DNA of 64,000 nucleotides from Solirubrobacter soli DSM 22325 (GCF_000423665.1 NZ_AUIK01000016.1:248001-312000), one strand, 5' to 3'. Positions 41,603-50,480 are shown, counted from the first letter of the stretch. The notes: generated from the letters alone by a model not told the origin. Translations and numbers: made by a program.

Positions 41603-42939
41603 CGGCAGGGCGACTCGCCACCCGGCAGCGGGCCGGAGAGCAGGCCGCCGAGGGAGGGGCGGGGGCGTGGGTCGGGGTCGGGGAGGACGTAGCCGTTGCG
41701 TTCGACGTAGCTCCAGCTCGTGCCGTCTCGGGCGATCAGCTCGACGGCACCGAGCACGCGATCGATGTCACCCGCGCTGGTGCCGACGCCGATGCTCGCG
41801 CGCACGGCGTGGCGGGAGCCGAAGTGATCCATCAGCGGGTGCGCGCAGAAGCCGCCGTCGCGGACGCCGATGCCGTGTTCGGCGCCGAGCGCGGCCGCGA
41901 GCAGCGCAGGGTCGAGGCCGGCGACGTTGAAGCTCACCACGCCGACGCGATCGCTGTCCTCCCACAGCTCGTACACGCGCAGGCCGGGAATCGCCTCGAG
42001 GCCGGCGAGGAGCCGTTCGAGCAGCTCGGCCTCGTGGGTCTGGATGCGGTCCCACCCCGCAGCGTCCAGTACGCGCACCGCGGCGGCGATCGCCACGGCG
42101 CCGAGCGCGCCCGGGGTGCCGGCCTCGTGGCGGGCCGGGCCGGTCGCCCACTGGACGTCGTCGACGGTGACCCGGCGCACCGCGCCGCCGCCGGCGAGGT
42201 AGGGGCGGCCGGCGTCGAGCCAGTCCGCCCGCCCCGCCAGCACACCCGCTCCGTACGGGGCATAGACCTTGTGGCCCGAGAAGGCGACGTAGTCGACGTC
42301 CCAGGCGGCGATGTCAATCGGGCGGTGCGCCGCCAGCTGGGCGGCGTCGAGCGCGACCCGCGCACCGTGCGCGTGGGCGAGGCGGGCGATCGCCTCGATC
42401 GGCCAGACCTCGCCGGTGACGTTCGAGGCGCCGGTCACCGACACCAGCGCGCGGTCGCCGACCTCCCGCAACGCCCCCTCGAGCGCGGCGAGGGCATCGG
42501 CGGGGCTGGCCGGGATCGGCAGGTGGCGGACGTCACCGCGCCGCCAAGGGAGGAGGTTCGCGTGGTGCTCGCCCGCGAACGTCAGCACCGTCGTGCCGGG
42601 CGGGAGCGCGCCCGCGAGCAGGTTGAACGCGTCGGTCGTGTTGCGGGTGAAGAGCACGAGGTCGTCCTCGCGCGCTCCTACGAACCCGCGGACGACCTCG
42701 CGCGCCCGCGTGTACGCCTCCGTGCTGACCAGCGACGCGAACCCCGCGCCCCGGTGCACGCTGCCGTAGTACGGCAGCAGCTCCTCGACCGCGTCGGCGA
42801 CCTGCCGCAGCGCCGGCGCGCTCGCCGCGTTGTCGAGGTTGACGTAGCGGACCCACTCGCCATCGACGAGCGGGACCCGCAGGTCACCGCCGACAAGCTC
42901 CAGGAGCTTGCCGGCGGTGTGGGGGTGCGTCGCGGAGAT
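41599..42939 (-). CDS. PLP-dependent aminotransferase class V (cysteine-desulfurase-like), AUC start
   Basis: A 446-residue fold-type I PLP enzyme, if begun at ATC 42937-42939. The conserved N-terminus RYVNLDNAASAPALRQV is coded upstream of the first standard in-frame start (GTG 42759), and no ATG, GTG or TTG occurs in frame between it and the preceding stop. TAGGGG overlapping that stop is a well-placed ribosome site six bases before ATC. Other hallmarks are TRNTTDAFNLLAG, TGASNVTGEVWPIE, ALDAAQLAAHRP, and PLP-lysine SGHKVYAPYGAGVL. Cysteine desulfurase (SufS/Csd) is one family role, epimerase or lyase another; no active-site Cys loop is obvious. It follows directly on the secreted thioredoxin-like gene and probably shares its mRNA. 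Confidence 0.75.
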   Translation of the reverse strand: MSATHPHTAGKLLELVGGDLRVPLVDGEWVRYVNLDNAASAPALRQVADAVEELLPYYGSVHRGAGFASLVSTEAYTRAREVVRGFVGAREDDLVLFTRNTTDAFNLLAGALPPGTTVLTFAGEHHANLLPWRRGDVRHLPIPASPADALAALEGALREVGDRALVSVTGASNVTGEVWPIEAIARLAHAHGARVALDAAQLAAHRPIDIAAWDVDYVAFSGHKVYAPYGAGVLAGRADWLDAGRPYLAGGGAVRRVTVDDVQWATGPARHEAGTPGALGAVAIAAAVRVLDAAGWDRIQTHEAELLERLLAGLEAIPGLRVYELWEDSDRVGVVSFNVAGLDPALLAAALGAEHGIGVRDGGFCAHPLMDHFGSRHAVRASIGVGTSAGDIDRVLGAVELIARDGTSWSYVERNGYVLPDPDPRPRPSLGGLLSGPLPGGESPCR

Positions 42940-42945
42940 GACGCG

Positions 42946-42950
42946 CCCCT
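42946..42950 (-). promoter_or_regulatory. Ribosome site deciding the AUC start
   Basis: AGGGG on the minus strand, within the preceding gene's TAG stop, lies six bases (CGCGTC) before the in-frame ATC. It is the only plausible ribosome site for the aminotransferase N-terminus and supports coupled translation with the upstream gene. Confidence 0.5.
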
Positions 42951-45612
42951 ACTTCTTGACCTTGATCGAGGCGCCGGTGGCCGAGCCGCCTGACCAGGAG
43001 ATCGTGACCTTCCAGGTGCCCTTCGCGAGCTTGGGCACGGAGAACGTGACCACGCCGTTCTTGAGCGTGCCGGTGACGGTCTTGGTCTTGGAGCCCTTCT
43101 TGAGCTTGATCGTCACCTTGCCGGTGGCATTGGTGATCGTCACCTTGTACTTGCCGGCCTTGCGGCTCGTCGGGAGCTTGGTCACCGCACCGGTTGCCTT
43201 GCTCTTGACGACGGCCACGGGCGTGGCCGTGGGGGTCGGCGTCGGCGTGGCGGCAGGCGCCACCGGCGTCGGCGTGGGCTCGGGGTCCGCGCTCTTGTCC
43301 CCCGGCGTGACGGTCAGCGTGCCGGTCTCGGTGAAGGCGGCGATCTGATCGTCACCCGCGTACGAGAGCGTGAAGGCGTACGAGCCCTCCGCCTGCGCCG
43401 GCAGCGTGACCGTGGCCGTGCCGTTCGCGACCGCGGCGGAGCCCGTCGCGACGGTCGCGCCGTCGCGCTTGAGGACCGCCGTCACGTTCCCGACCGGGAC
43501 GCGCCCGTAGTCGTTGGCGATCGAGACGGTGATCTTGGGCTCGGTGCCGGCCTTCACCGCATCCGCGGTCACGGTCCGGCGCGAGACCACGCCGCCGGGG
43601 AGACCGCCGAAGAACACGTCGAGCGCGTGGACGGCCGCCAGGCCGCCGATCACGCTGCCGGGCTTGGTCGCGCTGCCCCAGGCGTTGTTGAGCCCGTTCT
43701 TGCGGGTCTGGGCGACGCCCCAGGCACCGACGACCGTCGTGAGCTTGGCGATCAGCTCCGGGTCCTGCGGCGATGCCTTCTGCGCGGCGATGTAGGCGGT
43801 CCGCGCCGCGGCGTTGTTGGCCGGTGCCGAGGCGCCCAGAGCCGCGAGCGCGCTCGCCAGCGCGGCGGGGCTGATCGCGACCGCGCCGTTGGTGCTGCTG
43901 CTCACGGACACGCTGCCGTTGCCCGTCGACGTGTACACCACGTTCGCCTTGTCGGCGTCGACCAGGAACTGGGCGTCATCCGTGTCCACGGCCGTGTTGA
44001 CGAGCAGCGGGGTCGGGTTCGTCTGCCACGTGACGGTCGGCAGCTGCGCGTTGATCGTCTGCCAGATCGGTGCCGTGAGCGGGATCGTCAGGCCGAGCTG
44101 GTTCGGCTGCGGGTTGGTGAACCACCACTGCGACATGTACTCGGTGTACGTGTCATTGCCCTTGTCGATGATCCACTGGCGTGTGACACCGCCGTTGGGG
44201 GCATCGCCCGCCTTGCCCTGATAGCCGATGACGAACGGCACCTGGAGCTTGCGGGCCTTGCTCGCCGCGCCATTGCCGGCGCCCTTGTAGTACGTGACGA
44301 CGCTCGTCGTCGCCGGGTCGTACTCGGTCTTGATGTTCGTCAGGTACTGCTCCAGGAGGTCGCCGTAGAGATACGTCGGATTGGACTTGTCCGTCGACTG
44401 ATACGTGGCGGTGTTGCGGATCTGCAACGGGTTCACCGCGCTGGTCGCCAGGCCGCCGACCGCGGCACCGTCCAGCACCGTGTCGAAGTTGAAGACGGTG
44501 ACGTTGTTCTCCTGCGCGTACTTGTTGATCGCCGGGAGCACCGGGCGGGTGTTCGGGCACCAGGTGCCGCCGAAGAGGATCACCGCGTTCGCCGTGTTGG
44601 CACCGCTCTTGAACAGGTCGACGAGCTCGGGGTAGGTGACCTGGTTGACCCGCCAACCGCCGTCGGCGGCGGCGTTGGCCGCGTCGGTGATGAGCGGGAT
44701 CTGCTTGCCGCGGGCGTCGGTCGAGGAGGTGACGAGCTGCCGCGCGTTGCTCTCGCTCTTCCACCAGGCGAACTGGTCGAGTTGGCCGAGGTTCCCCGCG
44801 CCGACCTTCGTGATCGCGGTCCCCACGTCCGCCTTCGCGGTGGCGGAGCTGTTGAGGTCGACCCAGGAGACGATCTTCGCCGGCTGCGCCGAGCCGCCGT
44901 CCGGCGTGACCGTGCCGTCCTTGTCGTAGACGAAGAAGTAGCTGTGCAGGACGTTCGCCGGCGTGGCGGTGGCGTAGTCGTAGAGCGCACCGCCGTTCTT
45001 GTCTCCGACCTTCGTGCTGAAGCCGTTCGTGGAGCCGTAGTCGTTGACCTTGGCCGACGCGTCGGCCTTGATCGTCTGGTCCTCGTCGAGCGGGTCGTTG
45101 ACGGTGATGGTGTAGCCGTTGCCGAGGTACTGGCCGACGACGTTCAACCAGGCGTCGCGGTACTTGTTCTGCGAGTTGAGCGGCAGCGGGATCGCCGAGG
45201 GGTTGCGGATGTCGAGAGCGGGCTCCTGGATGGTCCCGACCGTGGCGCTGCCCGACAGGTTCGGGTTGAACCAGTAGACCTTCTTGGCGCCGGCGGTGTC
45301 CGCCGCCGCCTCGACGTCCTGCGCCCGAGCGGCGAAGGACGGATCCGTGGCGGGGTCACCGATCAGGAACGCGAACTTGCCCGGCTGCTGGAGCAGCCAC
45401 TGGAAGCGGTCGTATGTCACCGACTCGATCGCCGGGCTGGTTTCCGTCGCGGGGAGGCCGAGCGCGTGCTGCAGGTACGTGGCGTGGGTGTAGCTGGTCG
45501 TCGTCGCCGTGCGGGCCGGGGCCGCGTGGGCGGTCGTCGCCACCAGCGGCACGGCCGCGGCGGCCGCTGCCAGGGCAGCGGCGGACCGCCTCCATCGGGT
45601 GAAGGGGCTCAC
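42949..45612 (-). CDS. Large secreted protein with thioredoxin-fold segments and Ig-like tail
   Basis: An 887-residue exported protein. Residues 1-31 are a signal peptide (AALAAAAAAVPLVATTAHA). Two regions look thioredoxin-like: about 75-120 (GKFAFLIGDPATDPSFAARA, KKVYWFNPNLSG) and about 340-400 (NAVILFGGTWCPNTRPVLPA, VTVFNFDTVLD), where the second has W-C-P-N-T, so one Cys rather than CxxC. Residues about 690-765 form an Ig-like repeat (VPVGNVTAVLKRDGATVA). A PTPTPTAT linker and a basic beta tail (TVTGTLKNGVVTFSVPKLAK) end it. It follows the Ser/Thr-rich anchored protein and the symporter on one strand. Function is unknown; handling of thiols or cystine at the cell surface is a guess from context. 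Confidence 0.65.
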   Translation of the reverse strand: MSPFTRWRRSAAALAAAAAAVPLVATTAHAAPARTATTTSYTHATYLQHALGLPATETSPAIESVTYDRFQWLLQQPGKFAFLIGDPATDPSFAARAQDVEAAADTAGAKKVYWFNPNLSGSATVGTIQEPALDIRNPSAIPLPLNSQNKYRDAWLNVVGQYLGNGYTITVNDPLDEDQTIKADASAKVNDYGSTNGFSTKVGDKNGGALYDYATATPANVLHSYFFVYDKDGTVTPDGGSAQPAKIVSWVDLNSSATAKADVGTAITKVGAGNLGQLDQFAWWKSESNARQLVTSSTDARGKQIPLITDAANAAADGGWRVNQVTYPELVDLFKSGANTANAVILFGGTWCPNTRPVLPAINKYAQENNVTVFNFDTVLDGAAVGGLATSAVNPLQIRNTATYQSTDKSNPTYLYGDLLEQYLTNIKTEYDPATTSVVTYYKGAGNGAASKARKLQVPFVIGYQGKAGDAPNGGVTRQWIIDKGNDTYTEYMSQWWFTNPQPNQLGLTIPLTAPIWQTINAQLPTVTWQTNPTPLLVNTAVDTDDAQFLVDADKANVVYTSTGNGSVSVSSSTNGAVAISPAALASALAALGASAPANNAAARTAYIAAQKASPQDPELIAKLTTVVGAWGVAQTRKNGLNNAWGSATKPGSVIGGLAAVHALDVFFGGLPGGVVSRRTVTADAVKAGTEPKITVSIANDYGRVPVGNVTAVLKRDGATVATGSAAVANGTATVTLPAQAEGSYAFTLSYAGDDQIAAFTETGTLTVTPGDKSADPEPTPTPVAPAATPTPTPTATPVAVVKSKATGAVTKLPTSRKAGKYKVTITNATGKVTIKLKKGSKTKTVTGTLKNGVVTFSVPKLAKGTWKVTISWSGGSATGASIKVKK

Positions 45613-45656
45613 TGCGTTCCTCTCTCTTGTCTGTTGTGTGAGTGCGGGGTGCTGCG

Positions 45657-46667
45657 CTACTGACGGCTGAGGCCCTGGAGGCGGGCGAAGCCACGGAACA
45701 CCAGGCCGAATCCGGCCAGGCCGAAGAGCGCCGCCAAGACGGCGATGCCGACCATTCGTGTGACATCGGGATCGGCGCCGGCGCCGATGTGCTCGCTCGC
45801 GAGCTTGTACTTCACGGCCCCCGGCGCTGCGGCGTTCGCCACGCCGCCGGCGGAGGCCGGGCCGTTGGCCGCGGCGGACGTGGTCGTCACGGCCCCGGTG
45901 GTCGCCGCCGGATCGGTCGTCGCAGGCGCCGCTCCCGGCGCACCGCCGGTCTCGGTGGCCGTCGCCGTCGCCTGGCTCGTGGCGGTGCTGTGCGGGCTGC
46001 CCGAGGACGTCGACGTGCTGCTCTGCTGCGAGCTGGCGGAGCCGGACGTCGTCGACGTGCCGGACGTCGTGCTACCGGACGAGGAGGACGACGAACCGGT
46101 GCTGGTGCTCTTCGTCGACGACTTGCCGCCGGAGCTCGTGGACTTGGTGGTCGTCGAGTTCCGATTCTTCGTGGTCGAGCCCGACGTGTTCGTCGTGGCG
46201 TTGCTCGTCGACGGATTGCTCGTGGCGGTGTTCGTCGTCGCCGACGGGCTCGACGCCGCGGGGCTCGAGTCGGTGGGCGTCGAGCTCGCGGGCGCCGAGC
46301 TGGTCGGAGCGGCCGTCGCGGTCGGGGTCGGCGTCGGCGTCTTCTGCTGATCGACCCAGGTCTGGTAGGAGCTGATCCGCGACCACTCCGTCCAGTGGGC
46401 GGTGTCCAGCAGCTCGCCCTCGTTGTTGTAGTACTGGATCTCGTTGCTCGCGAAGTCGTACTGCACGCCCGGGATCGGGGTGCATTCCTGGTCGTCGTAG
46501 CCCGGGAGGGTGTCGAGCCCGTCGCTATAGGTCCGGCCGTCGATCGTGACCTTGACCGGTGCGGGGTGGTCGGCCGGGTTGGTGACGCCCTGGGCGTGCG
46601 CGGCGGGCGCCGTCACGGCCAGCGCGGCGATCGTCAGCGCCGGGAGGAGGATCTTGCGGTCAGGCAT
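45657..46667 (-). CDS. Ser/Thr-rich exported protein with C-terminal membrane anchor
   Basis: A 336-residue protein. It starts with a signal peptide (about 1-25, ALTIAALAVTAPAAHA). A short folded domain (about 28-108) contains CTPIPGVQYDFASNEIQYY and HWTEWSRISSYQTWVDQQ. Residues about 110-280 are a low-complexity Ser/Thr/Ala stretch likely to be O-glycosylated and to extend through the wall. A membrane anchor (about 307-325, VGIAVLAALFGLAGFGL) with a basic tail ends it. Its start overlaps the symporter stop by eight bases, and the large secreted protein follows 44 bases later. This looks like the wall-spanning partner of that secreted protein or the transporter. Confidence 0.7.
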   Translation of the reverse strand: MPDRKILLPALTIAALAVTAPAAHAQGVTNPADHPAPVKVTIDGRTYSDGLDTLPGYDDQECTPIPGVQYDFASNEIQYYNNEGELLDTAHWTEWSRISSYQTWVDQQKTPTPTPTATAAPTSSAPASSTPTDSSPAASSPSATTNTATSNPSTSNATTNTSGSTTKNRNSTTTKSTSSGGKSSTKSTSTGSSSSSSGSTTSGTSTTSGSASSQQSSTSTSSGSPHSTATSQATATATETGGAPGAAPATTDPAATTGAVTTTSAAANGPASAGGVANAAAPGAVKYKLASEHIGAGADPDVTRMVGIAVLAALFGLAGFGLVFRGFARLQGLSRQ

Positions 46668-48075
46668 GGACGAGTTCTTTGGGTTCGTGGTAGGTGGGGA
46701 CGGGAGCGGGTGCGGGTGGCCTCGCGGCGATCGGCGCGGGGGCGGGGGCGAGGGGCTCCTTGCGGCCGGCGAAGATGTCGTCGTCGAGCAGCCCGGTCTG
46801 GCGGGCCACGACGGTGGCGCTGACCGCGGCCGCGGTGACGTTGGTCGCGGTGCGTGCCATGTCGGCGATGACGCCGATCGGGATCGTCGCCGCGACGAAC
46901 TCGAGCGGGAGCCCCGCGGCTGACATCACGGTCGCGGCTGACACCGTCGCCGCCCCGGGCACGCCGGCGACGCCGACCGAGACGATCACCCCGAGGAACG
47001 CCAGCACGGCGTAGTCGGTCAGCGAGTACGAGAGCCCGTACGCGTTGATGCCCCAGATCGCGATCATGATCGGCCAGATGCCGGCGCAGCCGGGCATGCC
47101 GATCGTCGCGCCGAGCGGCGCGGTGAAGTGCGCGATCTCGGAGTGGACGCCGACCTTCTTGGTCAGCTGCTCCGTCGTCACCGGCAGCGTGCCGATGCTG
47201 CTCTGGGTCGTGAAGGCGGTGAGCTGCGCCGGGAAGATCTTGCGGAAGAACTCGACCATCGGCACGTCCGCGAACACCTCGAGGATCGCCCCGTTGACGA
47301 GGTAGGCGTGCAGGACGCACGCGCCCCAGACCAGTGCGAGCAGACCGAGCAGCGACCAGAACGCGTTCCCGAGGTCGGTGCTCGAGCCGACCATGTTCGC
47401 CGTGAGCGCGACGATCGCGTACGGCGTGAGCCGGATGACGTAGCCGACGGCCTTGAAGACGACGAGCTTGACCGCCTCCACGAAGTCACGGAACGGCTTG
47501 ACCTTCTCCGCGTCCTTGTCCGCCAGCGACAGGTAGGCCACCGAGATCGTGACCGCGATCAGGATGATCGGGATGATGTTGTTGGCCCCGAGGTCCTGCA
47601 CCACGTTGGTCGGGAAGAAGCCGACGATCACCTGGCCGAAGTCCTGCACCTGGCCCTGGATCGTGTCGGTGGACACCGAGCCGAGCTTCTCGTGCAACCC
47701 GGTCCCCGGATGGAAGACGAACCCGAGCCCCATCGCGAGGATCACGGCGAGCGCGTTGCTCAGCATCAGCCAGAAGACCGAGCGCAGACCGATCGTGCGC
47801 AGCTGCGCCACGCCGCCGAGCGCGGTCACCGACGACACGATCGCCACGAGGATCAGCGGGGCCACCGTCGCCAGCAGCACGTTGATGTAGATCCGCCCGA
47901 TCGGGTTGATCGACGACACGTGCTTGCCCGCGATCAGCCCGACCACGACGCCGGCCGTCAACGCGATCAGCCCGATCAGGCTGAAGTTGACCTTCTGCCT
48001 GCGCAGCCACCAGATCCCGACCCAACTGAACGCCACGGCGGCAAGCGTCGCCAACCCCGACGAGTTCCAATGCAT
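46660..48075 (-). CDS. Dicarboxylate/amino acid:cation symporter (DAACS; TcyP-like)
   Basis: A 471-residue transporter with about nine hydrophobic segments and two re-entrant hairpins. Family motifs are present: TTQSSIGTLPVTTEQLTKK (re-entrant hairpin 1 with a serine run), GMPGCAGIWPIMIAI (the TM7-like segment in place of NMDG), GVPGAATVSAATVM (hairpin 2) and the TM8 end with ATNVTAAAVSATVVA. GxPG in place of NMDGT and the low-charge TM8 resemble TcyP, the B. subtilis cystine symporter, rather than GltP. Substrate is therefore probably cystine or another neutral amino acid; this is inference. It is the first gene of the four-gene operon down to 41599. Confidence 0.85.
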   Translation of the reverse strand: MHWNSSGLATLAAVAFSWVGIWWLRRQKVNFSLIGLIALTAGVVVGLIAGKHVSSINPIGRIYINVLLATVAPLILVAIVSSVTALGGVAQLRTIGLRSVFWLMLSNALAVILAMGLGFVFHPGTGLHEKLGSVSTDTIQGQVQDFGQVIVGFFPTNVVQDLGANNIIPIILIAVTISVAYLSLADKDAEKVKPFRDFVEAVKLVVFKAVGYVIRLTPYAIVALTANMVGSSTDLGNAFWSLLGLLALVWGACVLHAYLVNGAILEVFADVPMVEFFRKIFPAQLTAFTTQSSIGTLPVTTEQLTKKVGVHSEIAHFTAPLGATIGMPGCAGIWPIMIAIWGINAYGLSYSLTDYAVLAFLGVIVSVGVAGVPGAATVSAATVMSAAGLPLEFVAATIPIGVIADMARTATNVTAAAVSATVVARQTGLLDDDIFAGRKEPLAPAPAPIAARPPAPAPVPTYHEPKELVHA

Positions 48076-48190
48076 AATCCTGTTAGCCCCTCTGTAGACC
48101 CCACTCGTACCGCGAGGCCAGAGAATCTACACTAACTAGGTCGGGTTTATCCAGATTAAGCCGTGTAGGTATCTCCGCGGGGCCCGGCCG
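48076..48190. promoter_or_regulatory. AT-richer leader upstream of the symporter operon
   Basis: This 115-base region between the symporter start and the terminator is less GC-rich than its surroundings (TTAATCTGGATAAA and TAGTTAGTGTAGATT on the minus strand) and must hold the operon promoter. A TAGATT on the minus strand is a possible -10. CTACAC and GTGTAG form an inverted pair about 30 bases apart. No consensus -35 is visible. Confidence 0.35.
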
Positions 48191-48221
48191 GCCGGTCGCC
48201 GCGGCCTGCGCGGCGACCGGC
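48191..48221 (-). terminator. Hairpin terminator after the Vps62-like gene
   Basis: A perfect 13-bp stem (GCCGGTCGCCGCG paired with CGCGGCGACCGGC) with a 5-base loop, ten bases beyond the stop of the leftward gene. There is no U-run, as is common in GC-rich actinomycetes. It also separates that gene from the symporter promoter. Confidence 0.65.
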
Positions 48222-48230
48222 GGCGAGTGC

Positions 48231-48578
48231 TTACGGCGTGGTCGTCGAGAGCGTGAAGGTCAGCTTCGTCGAGTAGGTGCCGGTGCGCAGGGCGTCGGTC
48301 GTGCCGATGCGCTGGCTGAAGCCGATCTCGACCGAGTCGTGGGTCGCCGGGCCGGTCCAGGAGGACTTCGAGAGCTGGACCTGCAGCGGCTGGGGCAGGG
48401 CGAACGTGCCGTTGGTCAGGTGGTCGGACCCCGTGAAGGTCAGCGCGGCGTCGCCCGCCGTCGAGGTGACGTCGGCGATCGTGCTGGTCGTGTACGTCTT
48501 GTCGATGCCGGGCGTGAACGCGCCGAAGGAGGCGGACGCGCCGAGGGCCAGGGCGAGGGTGGCGAGGACGGCGCCGCC
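48231..48578 (-). repeat. Copy 2 of the shared C-terminal surface module
   Basis: Codes for the last ~115 residues of the Vps62-like protein. It aligns with copies at 23153-23500 and 55112-55459: ASFGAFTPG, STAGDAALTF, HLTNGTFALPQPLQVQLS and the terminal LTFTLSTTTP are held, while the intervening residues differ. Confidence 0.8.
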
Positions 48579-49958
48579 CGCGCCGCCCGCGACGACGTTC
48601 TTGTTCTCCCACAGGATCGCCTCGGTGCGCTGGGGGGTGAGGGTCTCCTTGCCCGCCCACTTCACGAACGACCCGCCCGGGAGGTAGTTGCCGCCGAGCA
48701 GGAAACCGCGGTTGATCGAGGAGACGTCGATGCTGTAGGCGCCGGGGGTGCCGACCGGCACCGCGATCGCCTTGATCGCCTGGATGTCGAGGGCGGTGGT
48801 GCCGGGCGGGAGCTCGATCGTCGTCGCGGCGGGGTCGTCGCGCTGGATCGAGTCGGTCGCCGTGGTGTGGTGCGACGTGTACCAGACGTCGCCGACCTTG
48901 GCCGCGAGCGCCGTGCCCGCCCAGCTGCCCGAGCGCGGCGGCGTGGCGTAGCTCGTGGTCTTCTTGACCTCGGCGAAGAAGTAGTTGCGCTGGTCGGACA
49001 TCGCGGTCGTCGCCGGGTTGGCGACGGCCTCGATCTTGCCCTCGCGCGCCATCTCCTTGGCCATCACGAGGTACGCCCACGGGTGGGTGTCCATGATCCA
49101 CTCGCGCGCCCGGTTCGGCGGGAGCTGGACGGCGCTGTCGAGGAAGAAGCGGTAGCCGGACGACGTGGCGACGTCGGTCACCGAGGACATGTTGTTGTTG
49201 CTGGTCGTGACCTGCAGCAGCGGGTGGTCGTCCTCGCGCAGGCCGTCGAAGGCGACGGTGCCGTGGCCGGAGGACTGGTACTGGTCGCTGACGCGGTTGC
49301 CGTTGGCATCGACCGTGACGCGGTAGAGCCACTCGATGTCCGTGGTGCGGCCCCAGCGGGCCATCAGCGACGGCGAGTTGGTCCCGCCGTCCTCGTTGGA
49401 CCAGGTCATCGTGTACTCGATCACGCGACGGCCCTGCGCGTCGGTGCTGTCGACGTGGTAGAGGAGCAGCGGCACGTCGGTGTTGACGTTCTCGTACGCG
49501 CCCGGGACCGTCGGCAGGTTGCGGCCGTAGAGGATCGGCGCGTAGCGGGCCGCGAGGTCGCCCTCGGGCGCCAGCGACGGCTTCAAACTGCTGACCACGG
49601 CGCTCGGCGACGGCGACTTCGCGGCGTCGAGCTTCACGGCGACCTCGTGCGTCCCCGCAGTCACCCTGCCGAGCGCGACCTCGTAGTCCAACGGCGCCGC
49701 GCCGTTGAACGTGACGATGTTCGTGACGGTCTTGCCGTCGACCGCGACCTCCAACAGCGCGGACTCACGGCCCGCGGCGCCCCAGTCGGCGTTCGGGGCC
49801 GCGGCGGTCACCACGAGCTTGGCCTCACCCGCGCGGTCGGCGGTGAACTCCGTACGCGCGAGCGGCGCGTCCTGCGCCTGTGCGGTCGCCGGAGCGAGCA
49901 GCGCGGCGGCGAACGCCGCGCACGCGAGGATACGTCGGTTCTTGATCGTGATCTGCAT
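48231..49958 (-). CDS. Secreted Vps62-like protein with shared C-terminal module
   Basis: A 575-residue exported protein, ATG at 49958 opening the signal peptide (about 1-27, LACAAFAAALLAPATAQA). An N-terminal beta domain (AGRESALLEVAVDGKTV, about 30-115) is followed by RYAPILYGRNLPTVP near 135, and VIEYTMTWSNEDGGT with RWGRTTDIEWLYRVTVD, which are reminiscent of Vps62/DUF946-type domains. Residues about 460-575 are the shared module (ASFGAFTPG ... DALRTGTYSTKLTFTLSTTTP-type end), preceded by a Gly/Ala-rich hydrophobic segment (GGAGGAVLATLALALG). Function unknown. The product is predicted extracellular or wall-associated. A terminator hairpin follows the gene. Confidence 0.65.
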   Translation of the reverse strand: MQITIKNRRILACAAFAAALLAPATAQAQDAPLARTEFTADRAGEAKLVVTAAAPNADWGAAGRESALLEVAVDGKTVTNIVTFNGAAPLDYEVALGRVTAGTHEVAVKLDAAKSPSPSAVVSSLKPSLAPEGDLAARYAPILYGRNLPTVPGAYENVNTDVPLLLYHVDSTDAQGRRVIEYTMTWSNEDGGTNSPSLMARWGRTTDIEWLYRVTVDANGNRVSDQYQSSGHGTVAFDGLREDDHPLLQVTTSNNNMSSVTDVATSSGYRFFLDSAVQLPPNRAREWIMDTHPWAYLVMAKEMAREGKIEAVANPATTAMSDQRNYFFAEVKKTTSYATPPRSGSWAGTALAAKVGDVWYTSHHTTATDSIQRDDPAATTIELPPGTTALDIQAIKAIAVPVGTPGAYSIDVSSINRGFLLGGNYLPGGSFVKWAGKETLTPQRTEAILWENKNVVAGGAGGAVLATLALALGASASFGAFTPGIDKTYTTSTIADVTSTAGDAALTFTGSDHLTNGTFALPQPLQVQLSKSSWTGPATHDSVEIGFSQRIGTTDALRTGTYSTKLTFTLSTTTP

Positions 49959-50059
49959 CGCGGGCCGCACCGTATGCGCGCACGCGAACACTCATGTAAC
50001 GGACTCGTTGGCCGACACATCGGGTACTGACAGGCGGCGAGCGAACCCGGAGGAGCGGT

Positions 50060-50479
50060 GTGCTGACGGTCGAGTTCAAGACGACGGGACGTCGGGAGCG
50101 AGCGCCGTCGTTCGGCGTGCCGCTGCCGCACGGCGCGACCGACGGCGGCCTCACGCTCAGGGAGCTGATCGCGCTCGCCGTGCGCGAGGAGCTCGCCGCG
50201 TACAGCGAGCGGCGGGTCGAGCGGACGTTCGCGCAGGTGTTGAACGACGAGCGGATCGCCGCCGGCCGCGAGAGCGGGCGGATCGACAGCGGGCAGCGGC
50301 GCACGCCGGCACCGCCGTCGCCGGAGGCGGCGGTGGGCACGGCGGTCGAGGCGTTCGAGGACGGGTTGTTCCTGGTGCTGCTCGACGGAAAGCAGGAGAC
50401 CGAGCTCGACGCGCAGGTGTTCGTCGGCCCCGACAGCACGCTGACGTTCGTGCGGCTGGTCGCCCTGTCGGGAGGCTGA
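50060..50479 (+). CDS. Small protein encoded one base before the DUF4132 giant gene
   Basis: A 139-residue soluble protein, GTG start with GGAGGAG four bases upstream. The N-terminal half contains a helical LTLRELIALAVREELAAYSE (about 31-50), followed by a charged stretch and a Pro-rich linker (TPAPPSPEAAV); the C-terminal half has a beta pattern (AFEDGLFLVLLDGKQETELD, FVGPDSTLTFVRL). I recognise no family. Its stop is one base from the start of the 1544-residue DUF4132 protein, so the two are a translationally linked pair and probably partners. Confidence 0.6.
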   Translation: MLTVEFKTTGRRERAPSFGVPLPHGATDGGLTLRELIALAVREELAAYSERRVERTFAQVLNDERIAAGRESGRIDSGQRRTPAPPSPEAAVGTAVEAFEDGLFLVLLDGKQETELDAQVFVGPDSTLTFVRLVALSGG

Positions 50480-50480
50480 G

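Noticed and set aside
41201-42939. Toxin-immunity pair with the PLP enzyme
   Set aside because: The PLP enzyme has a complete aminotransferase fold and is convergent, so it is not a toxin partner of the Imm7-like gene.
45970-46330. Simple-sequence DNA repeat
   Set aside because: The repetitive appearance is the Ser/Thr-rich linker of an expressed exported protein, not a separate repeat element.
48076-48190. Riboswitch or T-box upstream of the symporter
   Set aside because: No conserved T-box, S-box or lysine-element core could be found by eye in 115 bases; it was left as a plain leader.
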